Assembly: GCA_000226015.1 (NCBI GenBank) | Contig: JH152843.1 | Coordinates: 104,168-148,892 of the forward strand | DNA length: 44,725 bases | Source of the DNA: Mnemiopsis leidyi | Taxonomy: Eukaryota > Ctenophora > Tentaculata > Lobata > Bolinopsidae | Reading direction: 5' to 3' | In this document: positions 20,438 to 31,380 of the stretch, one piece after another | Layout of the letters: each line of letters begins with the position of its first letter | How positions within the stretch are numbered: the stretch's first letter is position 1 | The notes under the pieces: generated by a model | What the model saw: the letters and a program-made list of their open reading frames with translations, nothing else | The model's database searches: none | What the model was told of the DNA's origin: nothing | Program-made: the position numbers and the translations under genes

Positions 20438-22645
20438 TCAACTGTCCGAGATTTGTCCGACTTTAGGAGGAGTCTGGTCCAGAAGAAACTCGATGTTGTG
20501 TGTGATGATTGGAACGAAGGCTATGTTGCCACCATTGCGCTGTTCTACTGCGCTGTCCGCTTTGTTTTCATTTAGTACCCTGTAATTACACATACTTTTC
20601 ATTTTCACTTTGTAATTACACATACTTTTCTATTTTCATTTGTAATTACACATAGTTTTCACTTTGTAATTACACGTTGTTTTCATTTAGTACCCTGTAA
20701 TTACACATAGTTTTCATTTTCACTTTGTAATTACACGTTGTTTGTACTTAGTACCCTGTAATTACACATACTTTTCATTTTCATTTTGTAATTACACGTT
20801 GTTTTCATTTAGTACCCTGTAATTACACATAGTTTTCATTTTCACTTTGTAATTACACGTTGTTTTCATTTAGTACCCCTGTAATTACACATAGTTTTCA
20901 TTTTCACTTTGTAATTACACGTTGTTTTCATTTAGTACCCTGTAATTACACATACTTTTCATTTTCATTTTGTAATTACACGTTGTTTGTATTCAGTACC
21001 CTGTAATTACACGTTTTTTATTTTGAACCCTGTTATTACACGTTGTTTTCATTAACTACTCTATAATTACATAATGTTGAGACTAATTAGATAATAAATG
21101 TGACTTTAGATTAAATTACTCACTGATCAAGAATGGAATCGAAGTTGTCGGGAGTAACAAGAGTCTTGTTAGCTTGTTGTTGTAGAAAACTGTCGACTTC
21201 CACAGTAGGAGAACTGAGTATAGATCTTCTGTAGTCTTCCTCTATCGAATGGCTGAGGGAAGTGTAAAACTAATACTTCATCAAATCTTCAGTTGTACGG
21301 ACACTCAAGGGAGAAAAACACTTATCTATTACAAGTATCTAAGTCAAGTATCTATTTAAAGTATCTTTTTTATGTATCTAAGTCAAGTATCTATTACAAA
21401 AATCTATTTCAGTTATATTCTTCAAGTTTCTATTTCAAGTATCTATTTCAGTTTTCTTCTTCAAGTTTCTATTTCAAGTATCTATTTCAAGTTTCTATTT
21501 CAAGTATCTATTTCAAGTATTTATTTCAGTTATATTCTTCAAGTATCTATTTCAAGTATCTATTTCAGTTATATTCTTCAAGTATCTATTTCAAGTATCT
21601 ATTTCAGTTATCTTCTTCAAGTTTCTATTTCAAGTATCTATTCCAAGTATCTACACAACCCAGCAGGCAGCAATCCTCAAAAAAAGACTCACGGTTCCTT
21701 GTCAGTATGGGACATGGGTATATTCCTTATCTTCCTCTTGTTAGCCTGCCTTGTCTCTATCTCCCTCACAAACTCCCATCTCTCCTTCTCTAGATCCTCG
21801 TGTTGTTGTGCACATTCCGCGCGCGCAGCTTCCTCACGTGCGCTGTACATCTTACCCCATTCCTCTGAGGGAGAGGGGTGGGTAGTTATAAGTGGTCAAT
21901 GTGCAGATCTTCAAACTTTCAAGTGGCAGACTTTCGGTCGATATCAACAGTGTCAGTGTCTCTCCGACTAAATAGGTCAGTAAAAGTGTAGAGAACTGAG
22001 TAAAGTTGATTTATAAACAAACCTCGGAGATGCAATAGTTGAGCTCTAAACTCAGCCTCACTGAATCTTAACGCTTCCTCGAGTACAGTATCATGGGGTG
22101 TTGGCTGGGAATTTTAGTCTACTTTATATTTATCTACTTTATAATTATCAACTTTATGATAATCTACTTTATAATTAAGAAAAACTATATGAGGATGATT
22201 GAACTATATTGATATTTGCATTAAGGTAAAGAGTATGCAACTAACTGATGTCATTATTACAGGGAGAAGCAAGTAACATAACTCTTTACCTCCACATCTT
22301 TTAGAATCTTCCTGAGAACTTGAGTTTTTCTCTTGCTGTTTATGTGTTCAGGCCATTGCTTCTTCTTTGCAAAAAACTTATCGTTATAGCTTGCAACTTG
22401 CTGCACAGCAGGGCTCAAACTGAAAAGTTGAACAAACTCTAAGTAAAAGTCATACGCCGATTTAATTAGTACAAGTTATCGACTTGGTGGTCGTGATGGT
22501 GGTCGGAAGGAAAACACACTATCAATTTCCAACTTTTCAGGTAAATCAACATTAATTTAACAAACGATCGGATTTAAATCTTGCATTTACTACTTTTTAC
22601 TCACCGCTTAGATAGTAACTTAGTTCTGTGGAGACAGAAGCTCAT
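20438..22645 (-). CDS. Probable mitochondrial small-subunit ribosomal protein mS26-like
   Basis: Six exons with agreeing phases: 22645-22605, 22419-22290, 22104-22023, 21864-21693, 21252-21124 and 20552-20438; 222 residues (human mS26: 205). The first exon gives a basic, acid-free start (MSFCLHRTKLLSKR), as in a mitochondrial presequence. A long charged helix follows (EEALRFSEAEFRAQLLHL, then REEAARAECAQQHEDLEK). Near the C-terminus VDSFLQQQANKTLVTPDNF and ILDHAVEQRNGGNIAF mirror the mS26 pattern F-x-TxENL-x-AL-x-NYNxAI. If exon 5 were not spliced the protein would end at TGA after ILDQ. The family call rests on this pattern and on exon/presequence logic, so moderate confidence. A strong acceptor-like tttctctcgtag lies 4 nt before the ATG. 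XAB2 ends 332 bp upstream. Confidence 0.6.
20562..21040. repeat. about 60-bp minisatellite filling mS26-like intron 5
   Basis: Seven to eight imperfect units of about 60 bp. Each contains two tgtaattacac cores alternating with tttagtaccc and ttttcattttca spacers. The array occupies most of intron 5 and runs to within about 10 bp of the exon 6 acceptor. Confidence 0.92.
21318..21655. repeat. AT-rich minisatellite in mS26-like intron 4
   Basis: Irregular higher-order array of aagtatctatttc and agttatattcttc words, basic unit about 12-18 bp. It fills most of the intron between exons 4 and 5. The long SSIYFKYLFQ-type plus-strand frames are by-products of the repeat. Confidence 0.92.
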
Positions 22646-22976
22646 TTTCCTACGAGAGAAATGGAATTGAAAACAGATATTAAATCAATAATGTTGTTTG
22701 GAAAGCGGATTTCATATTTTACAGTAGCCTTGTGACTTGTCAAATAAATTTCGTTGCCGATCTGTCAACATGTAAGGATGGGTGCAATTTTGATTGTTCA
22801 ACTTGGTATTTATACGCGAAATTGTAAAGGTTTAGTCAATTAAAGGCTTAAATCTGATAAAATAACTTATGACAATATTTTAAAAGACATAAAAACAGTT
22901 TAAAATTGAATGCAGAACTTCAAACTGATGCAATTCCACCCTCAAAAAGAACACACAGATTGTTATTAAGTGTCCT

Positions 22977-25900
22977 TCACTCGATACCATCCTCGTCTTG
23001 ATGTACTTTCTCGGCAAGTTTGCCAAACACTTCGTCAGGAACACATTGCTTAACAATCCCATCATCTCCCTCTTCTTTCTCTTCCTCCTCTCCCTCTTCT
23101 TCCCCCTGTTCTTCATCATCTTCATCATCTTCATCATCATCGAGAGCGATCTCGTCAGGATTCGTGACGGTACTGGCTTGTGTTTGCTCGTTTCCTGAAA
23201 GTGGTTAACTGAGTTAGGTACAACATAAAAGCATTTTCAATTCTGTTATAATCAATGTCATCGAGCAGGAACCGAAAAGTTCTAGTGACTACTGATTAGT
23301 CTTGACGGTTTCACATAACTTTAGATTCTAAGAATAACTACAAAGTGTACCTCTAACAAACTGCACATCTTTCTGCAACTGCGACATGGGATCACCCGCA
23401 GCTGCAGCAGTGGTGTCTGCGTCAGGAGGCAGGTTGAAGCTGCTCTGGGTGCTGTACTTGTCGCGCACACTTCGCTTTATGCGCAGCATCTCTCTAAATG
23501 TGTCCTCGTTACCGTGCGCCACCTCAAATGTCTGCCACAGCTGAGCGGGATACAGGGGTTGTCATGACAACGAAGTAATGATATCAATTCGAACTGTATG
23601 CAAACGTTCAAGAACCAACAATTTTATTAATAGAAATTTCCGAATTTTCGTGCGTTGAATTGTGAACTGTAAAGTGAAGAGTGCCACAAACAGGTAAAAG
23701 TTGCAATGTAAAACTCCGAAATGAAAAGAACGCTGATACTTACTACACAATACACACTTCCTAGAGATTTACATTACTTACATTTACACTACACCGACAC
23801 GTGCACTGTTCAGTATAAACAAATACCTCCACACTTCACACACAGCCAAAATAAACAGACATCCAACTAACCCTCCAAAACTCGCTGCATTGCCTGGGAT
23901 CAGCAAACTGTGATGTATGAATGTAGATACTGCGTGCTCTGTCGATTTCTCCCAGCTTGGTCTCCAACTCTGCAAACCGCTGACCAAAGACACGTGCGTC
24001 TGCATCCGGCAGCGTCTCCAGAGCTTGCTCGTAGATTTGGCGTGTGTGGGTGACTCCAAAGCAAGCCGTAGCTCGAGTTATGTAGATCTGGAACATCTCT
24101 GCTTGCTCCTCCTACACGTTAAACCAGTTTTAAGTAGTCTTAGTTTAATTATATGTTCTTGTAACGCAGGAGTTGGCAGCTGGGCTTCCCTCACAAAATA
24201 TAGGCACATAAGTCACGATTTTGATAGAAATAGCCCAAAACTTGAGAACAAACCTTGAGTACTGCCTGAGTAGCCCTGTTGTAAACTGCCATGGCGTGTC
24301 TCTTCAGTCCGAAGTCTTCCTCTAGCTTAGCGTACAATAGGAAGATAGCCTTGGCGAACTTCTCGGGACACTGATCCAGCGCCTGCTCAAACAGGTCACG
24401 TGCTCTCTCTAACTTGTCTCCACCGTAACGTGTAACGAACTTGCTCAGGTATGTGGTCCACAGATCGTAGACAAGCGGCCACTTGAACATCCCTATACCC
24501 CGCTCATAGATCTTGAAGGACTCCTCAAAGTAGTTCTTCTCTTCGAGGAGTCCGGCAAAGTTGAGAATCACCTGCGGTGACGCGATCCTTAGATCGAGTA
24601 TCCGGTAGTACACATTCTTGGTCGTGGTGAAGTCCCCCAGGGACTCCTCCAGATCTGCGTACATGGACCACAGTTTGAGGCTCCTGTACACCCGGTTCTG
24701 GACCGGCTCGGTCCGGTCGAAGTAGCTAGGTTTGTGAGGGGGCGGGGTTGTCGCGGTGCGCACGTGTTTCAGCGCCTCCTCGTAACACTCGTGTCTCAGT
24801 TCCGTCTCGATGTAGTGAGACCACACATCTGCCAGCTCGTCTACTTTGACGAAGGGAACTAGGACTGCCTTGTCGAATATAACACGAGCTTCTTTCAGCT
24901 GCTTGTTCTCCTCGTAGAACTTAGCAAACTCAATCCAGAGCAAACTTAGTTTTCCTGTTGCTAGTTTTGGGTCGATTGTCTTTATCGCCTCTGTGTAGGT
25001 GTTAACTATCTCTCGTGGCTTACCTGCATAACGATCGTTATGGGCTGTCATGTTTTCACGTCATATCGACCAATTTGGAATTGTCAAAACAAATTTCACA
25101 GCAGACATTAAATTACAACTCTTTGGTAATTGGTAAGTTTAACCTAACTTATTAAATGCATAATTGCGAAGTTGTTTTCACGGATTAAGTGACGGAACTA
25201 AGTGCAAACCTTCGAAGAGAGAAACACGTTTTAGCCACTCGTTAACGTTGTGAGGGTTCTGTCGCAATAAAACAGAGTTGAGAAGAAGTGGTCTCCTCTG
25301 CATCAGTCTGAACAGATTTTAAATATTGTAGATCAAGCTGTAAATGTTTATTAATTGATTGTAACTTTTCTACACATAGATAGAACTAGCAACTTACTTA
25401 CATAAAAACAGATTGATTACTTACTTCTCGAACCGCCTTAGTCTAAGTTGGAGATCTAACTCGTTGTCTGGAGTTTTCCCGTTTTTGTTTCTGTTTTCAA
25501 TCTTCAGTGTAATCAGCTGCTCCTCAAACTCTGCGTACACATCAAACACCTGGACAGCAGTTAGAGTGACGGTACGGTGTGGTACGAAGTGTGGTACGAG
25601 GTGTGGTACAAGATGTGGTACGATGTGTGGTACGAGGTGTGGTACGAGGTGTGGTACGAGGTGTGGTATGAGGTGTGGTACGAGGTGTGGTACGAGGTGT
25701 GGTACGTGGTGTGGTACGAGGTGTGGTACGAGGTGTGGTTCGAGGTGTGGTACGAGGTGTGGTACTTAAGTGTGGTACGAGGTGTGGTACGAGGTGTGGT
25801 ACGAGGTGTGGTTCGAAGTGTGGTACGAGGTGTGGTACGAGCTGAGGTGTGGTACGAGGTGTGGTACGAGGCGAGGTCACTTAAGTTTGAAAAATGTAAC

Positions 25901-27930
25901 AGCTGTAAATGGTTTTTACAGACTACTTTGGACTCAGTACAGTGCTTCAATAGAAGAATAAAGAACAGTCTCTTACTATAAACTTACTAGTATATTACAG
26001 AACTCTACTGCAGACATATCTGACCAAAGTCTCGTACAGTCATTACAGTCTTCACTGCCTTACTATAAACTTACTAGTATATTACAGAACTCTACTGCAG
26101 ACATACCTGACCAAAGTCTCGTACAGTCATTACAGTCTTCACTGCCTTACTATAAACTTACTAGTATATTACAGAACTCTACTGCAGACATACCTGACCA
26201 AAGTCTCGTACAGTCATTACAGTCTTTACTGCCTCCTCGTATATGTCCCGAGCTTTGTCGAACTGATGTTTTCTGATGTAGTAGTCAGCAAGAGATATCC
26301 ATAATTTCCCTGCGAAGGATTCAATGAGAAAAAACTCATGTAGGGGTTAAGTTGTACTTTTCATGAGATATGTTCATTAATTTTTTGTTGCAAGTGATAT
26401 AAAGTTACGAACTTTGATTTTGGCTTCATGTAGTTATGTGTGTTATTGCTGTTATTTATGATAACCTGTCATGTCAGTGAAACGTTGCAGTCCCTGCCTG
26501 ATAATCGGCTCTACTTTAATACTTGTAATCTTGTTTGGGTTCTCACTTAGCAGCTGACAAAGTTGTATCCACATCTGGTGCTTCGACTGTCCTGAATATT
26601 GGATTTATGAAATTAAATAAAAAATACACGGGCAAAATTAAATTAATGAGCACAAATTTGCTAAGGGCTGACCAGGGACTAATGATGGGTAAATATTAGA
26701 AATATGGATTGGAAATATGGATTGATATACTTCAGGAAAATTGTTTAAAAGTCATGCAAGTATCTACCTTTCTTAGACTGGAAATCTTCATCATTTAAGC
26801 ATTTTGTCAATAAAACAGCGGCTTCATCTAAGTGTTCAACAGATAGTAGGTAATCAATCAATATCTGGGAGAGTTACACAGAAATTTAGTAAAATGTAGT
26901 ACATTAAACAAATCTGCAAGGCCATGTTGATTGGTAGTCTCATGTCTACTAAGCAAAGTAATGTCATACACAAAACAAACCTCAGCATCATCAGGTGCAA
27001 GTTGCAGGTATCGTCTGTACAGTCTCAATGCTTGCTCTTTAATACTATGTTTCTTGATAAAACTAAGGTATATTGGCCAAATCCTGCAGTGCTGGGTAAT
27101 AGGCAAGGAGCGTAGTGCTCGATCCAGTGTGTGCCTTGCCTTTGTTACATAGTTTAAATCAACTATGAATTGGCAATAGTCTATCCATATCCTTGGCATC
27201 TGAAAGTTATGGTTGCATTTACAGACAATGACACCATAAGGTGTGACTTGAGCCTAAGAATCTAAATCTCTAGACATTGTCCAGGGCAGACTAGATATTG
27301 TTTGGCAACAATTTTGATTGAAACAAAAAATTATAATTAAGTTAATGTGATCTTGCAGAACTGCATTATAACAAGATGAATTCTATAAAAATACAAATGA
27401 CCCTTAAAGGCTTTCTTAAACAATGGGGGTAGTCTTTGTGGGGTACTTGAGATACTTACCAAAATTCAGGTTAGACTTCAGTTTTATAGATAGTTTTGGT
27501 CTATTATTGATGTCTCTTTATATTGTTAAATGTTTGCTCCTGTGTTTAGTTAAATGTTTTTTTTGCAGAGCTGAGAAGCGGAAAAAAAGAAGTAGAAAGT
27601 AAAAATATGATATCAAATCTATGGCAAGTTATAAGAACATACCTTGTGAAGAAAAACAAGAGCTCGCTCATAACAGTTGATTACCCTGTTCATTTCTGGA
27701 TCGTCGATACTCCTTCCCCTGGTACCTCTTCGTCTAAGACTAAGATACTTGTGCCAGATCTTATAACTGCAGGGAAGCTCTTTCAAAGCTCTCTCATATA
27801 CCATGTATAGGGGTATTTTTGGCCCATTGGCTTTGTGATCAATATAACGCATCCAGGATTTAACATTGTATGAATTTCTTAAGACTTCCTCCTCGTAAGG
27901 TACATCAGAGTCATCTATCTCGGCGACCAT
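22977..27930 (-). CDS. XAB2: Pre-mRNA splicing factor SYF1 / XPA-binding protein 2
   Basis: Eleven exons, phases all consistent: 27930-27643, 27199-26981, 26864-26768, 26591-26466, 26309-26194, 25549-25425, 25307-25210, 25023-24254, 24111-23872, 23540-23351 and 23194-22977; 828 residues (human XAB2: 855). Nearly the whole protein is HAT (half-a-TPR) repeats. Orthologue signatures in order: [109 protein letters not shown] and [17 protein letters not shown]. It ends in an acidic tail and [12 protein letters not shown], as in XAB2. It acts in the nucleus as a scaffold of the Prp19-associated spliceosome complex and, in vertebrates, in transcription-coupled repair. Exon 5 is followed by extra copies of its own 3' end (see the 87-bp repeat). 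The ATG follows an AT-rich tatag|GG. Confidence 0.96.
25570..25873. repeat. 12-bp minisatellite in XAB2 intron 5
   Basis: About 25 copies of a 12-bp unit (gtggtacgaggt) with a few variants. All frames through it are open, which produces long meaningless ORFs on both strands. It lies between the exon 5 duplications and the exon 6 acceptor. Confidence 0.97.
25973..26232. repeat. XAB2: 87-bp triplication including the 3' end of XAB2 exon 5
   Basis: Period 87 bp (copies start at 25973, 26060 and 26147). Each unit is 39 bp matching the last 13 codons of exon 5 ([13 protein letters not shown]) plus 48 bp of intron starting at the donor. The donor is intact in the exon 5 copy (26193) and the middle copy (26106). 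It is changed from gt to at in the distal copy (26019). The middle copy, if used as an exon, would keep frame. Confidence 0.93.
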
Positions 27931-27999
27931 CCCTATAATTATCACGATTAAATCAATTTTCTTTAAGGCATGGAATTCACTGTTAGTCAAAAAGATAAT

Positions 28000-28365
28000 G
28001 CTAAAAGCCAAAAAGAGGGGGCCCCTAAATGCCACTGCTGAGCTGGTGGATTGGCTGCAATAATAGCGGCAAAAAGCAGCAAATTTATCACTTACTTTTT
28101 CTACAAGATTTAGTATTTAAATATTGCAATGAGTGGCAAAAGCAGGTGGCCCCCTTTTTTTCTCAATTTTCTTATGCTTTTAAACTCTCTTATGCTTTTA
28201 AAGGCTTCTCCTTTATACTAAGTTATTTGAGAAAAATTGTGTATTAATGTGTTGCAAAATTTGATGTTTCATTCATTTTTTCATTCAAGGTTCTGGATTG
28301 AATGGCACAACAACAACTTAACCAAATTTGGACCAACCACGTACTGAATTAACCGATTTCATAAA
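28000..28365. other. intergenic upstream of XAB2
   Basis: No exon seen. This is the presumed promoter side of XAB2 and the right end of the minus-strand gene train. Confidence 0.4.
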
Positions 28366-28513
28366 GCATTTATTCAACTCTTTCCTTGCCACTTAGTTCA
28401 GGGCATTTATTCAACTCTTTCCTGACCACTTAGTTCAGGGCATTTATTCAACTTTTTCCTTACCACTTAGTTCAGGGCATTTATTCAACTCTTTCCTGAC
28501 CACTTAGTTCAGG
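28366..28513. repeat. 37-bp minisatellite, four copies
   Basis: Exactly four 37-bp units (gcatttattcaactctttcc followed by tgaccacttagttcagg), differing at a few positions. Confidence 0.97.
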
Positions 28514-28519
28514 ACTAAG

Positions 28520-29560
28520 CATGTGACTCCCTACCCTGTTATTAGCCAGAAAAAGTAGGATATGCCACAGTATCGTATCCTGCCAATCTAGTTTATCAGA
28601 GAACGTTACACTGCATCTTTTTAAAAGATCTCAAATAGTTTAAAGTTAATCATATTTCGTAATTACTAGTGCTTTTGAAAATGTCTCTGGGCACAACTGT
28701 TTATTGTAATTTGAACATGGATTAGTCTTCTGAGAATAATAACTCTAGCTACATTATTTTCTTATTTGATTTTCATAAAGTTATTTTGTTTCTATGATTT
28801 TGACCTCTTATTTGTTTGTTCTCTGATTGTAGTTAAACTGAAATTCTTTCCTGACTGACCGATAAAATTTCCTCATCCTTCTTCTGCATTGGTTACAAAG
28901 ATTAGTTGATCTTATTTTGCCAATTTTTAATATCATATGTTTACCTAAATTTCAATCAGAGTTGTAATATCGAGACGAAAAATAAAATCATTTTTTACTA
29001 AATTCTCTTTTACTAAAATTTGGGGGTTAAGTAGTCATTTAGCCCCACTAAAATAACAAAAACTTTGTCCACAATGCTCTTTGCATTTGGCTGCTACGCA
29101 ACAAGGAGGCAAATTTTTCAACTGAAAGGTGGCCCCCAAGTTTTAAGCATCTTGTTCAACCCCTGACAACAGAAATTAATCTCTTGGTTCTATCAATTGC
29201 TTCCTTAAAGAGGTAAGTCTTGATCAATCAGAGGCGACTCGTGAGGGACTGAACTTAGCACTGGTGGGTACTGGTGTCAGCCCCTCAGGGGGGTTTGGAG
29301 CCCCCCACCTGCCGGATGCCCCGCCTGCGATTTAAGGGGGTCTAGAACGCACCAAAAGGTACTAAAACGATAATTTTTCTCGTTTCTAAGTTATTCCATA
29401 AGACCAAAAATATCAGATTTCTGCAAACCATGCAATGCTAGAATGCTAGATGGCAAGTTTGCTTTCAATCATTCCTTAGATTTTTATCCAAGCCATGTTA
29501 TGTCGAATCAGCCTCTACAATTTGACTGTACAAAACATTGAAGGCACCTGCATACCGTAT
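28520..29560. other. intergenic, no gene seen
   Basis: About 1 kb without a convincing open frame. The short GC-richer piece around 29270-29345 (cccctcaggggggtttggag) differs from its surroundings and may be a mobile-element remnant. Confidence 0.4.
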
Positions 29561-29562
29561 AT

Positions 29563-29760
29563 CAATAATAATAATAATAATAATAAATTAAGGTTGTTTA
29601 TTATGCACAGTAACGGCAAATTAACAAAAACTTAATCCCTATGCACAACTGTGCCTAAATACTTAAAAACAAGAATAAGAATAAACCACTTAGGCATAAC
29701 AAAGTTAAAAATACTGACTATAAAAACCCTTACAATATATTATACAGATTGGAACAAAAT
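29563..29760 (-). mobile_element. probable non-LTR retrotransposon 3' tail with (TTA)n
   Basis: Read on the minus strand, a 170-bp segment runs into gcataataaacaacc and then a (TTA)n microsatellite (29563-29586). This is the layout of LINE 3' UTRs that end in short tandem repeats. No reverse-transcriptase frame adjoins it, so it would be a 5'-truncated copy. Confidence 0.4.
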
Positions 29761-31380
29761 CTACAGAGTTGTGAAAGTGAGCGGTTTAACACCATGTCAA
29801 TCAAAATAACATACCATTAGCAAGTCTACATTTTTCGAATTAGATCTCCTATTTTTCTGCTGGCACTAAGTCGTGAACCTGGCAGAATAACCTGAAAATT
29901 TGAAATAAAACGGACGAAAGGAATCGGAGTTGAATTTGAATTTGAATATCAAACACTTCAAAGTTTTAAAAATTTGTCGTGTTTTAGCACATGCAAACTT
30001 TGCGTTCTTGTAGCACACACAAATCGCATCAAAACATCGTCAAACACGGTAAACTTGTATCACGCGACAACAAAAACAAGCATGCTTAAATTTAGAGTCG
30101 GCTAACCTACACACTTGAAACTGTAATACTTTAAATTTCGTAAACATTATGGCTTCTAGATACATTCATGTTGCTTACAAAATGCTGCGTGTTCTCGCAT
30201 TAGCACGATGATATTCGAATGTAATAAATTAATTACGACTGAGATTATTTAAATAAAAGTTAATGGTAACCATTGTCAGATTCCGTGGGTACATCTAAGT
30301 ACCCACGTATCCAAACGACATATGACAAATCACCAAAACTACTACATGGACAAAATTGTTAAAATTTTACATTATTAAAAACACAGATCCCATACCATTG
30401 ACCATTCAAACTCTTAAGACAACTTCCCAGGTGGTTGTATATTTATAAAGTCCTAATGCCAAGAAAATAAAATTGTATTTTACTAAAATTGTATTTTACT
30501 TTTACTACAATTGCTTTTGCAGCTGCATTTTGTATAGAGCAAATGCCTTGTGCCTTAAATCTTATTCTTTGATATGTAGTTCAGAGCCCAATAATGACCT
30601 GTAAAACACCTGAAGGGATATCTCTCACTCAGCACTTAAAACACTTAGTAAATTGTCTTGAACAGTATTTTTTAAACCAGGGGTGCTGAGTAAGGGCTTT
30701 CTTTTTCTGCTGGAACTGAGCCTTAATAAAATTTGCTTTAATATGGCTGAATTCCTTCAATAATTTTTATAATTGGAGCGGACCAAGTAAAAAGTGTAAA
30801 AGGACGAATGGACTGCGGAGGCAGGATTGAAAAAATAAAAATGGTGTGAAACCATGGAAATGTAGGAGAGCAATGTGACATGCTGTATAAAAGCTAACTG
30901 CAATCTTCACGCCTGCACACCAGACAAAATACCTAATTATTGGTCAGTCCTGATACCACAAAACAGTTGCTTGGTTACCTCAGTACTTATTGTCTACGAC
31001 GACGATCGGACTTGTTACAGCAACTTGCTCTAACCAGAGCCCTTTTGAGCACCCTGAGGCTTGCGCTGCGCCCGCACTATCGGGACATGTAAGTTTTTGT
31101 GTCGCCAGTCGCGCATCCAGTTCACTTAACCAGGTGCTTACGCTGAGCGCAGCAGCTGCTACGCAGCTAGAATAAGCTTTTCAAGCCACTTCTGGTGCCG
31201 CACGCGACCCGCGCAAAGGGCTTTGGTTGGAACAACACGTCCGTTTCAATTTCGCATTAAGCTTGCACAGGAATCTTTGTGTTAAGCAGAGATCAGAAAG
31301 AAACGTAGATTGTTTAACTTTGTCAGACACATAGTTGTCTGTACAAATAAAAAAGCCAATTAGCTTCCAGATCACTTTTT
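29761..31380. other. intergenic, no gene seen
   Basis: About 1.6 kb with no coding exon I can support. The right end passes into the repeat mosaic described at 31.4-35.3 kb. Confidence 0.4.

Noticed and set aside
21293-21971. Plus-strand ORFs of FYFKYLFQ/SISSIYFS repeats
   Set aside because: They run through an intronic minisatellite and antisense to mS26-like exon 4.
25413-25981. Overlapping ORFs of CGTR, TPRT and VWYE repeats on both strands
   Set aside because: By-products of a 12-bp intronic minisatellite inside XAB2.
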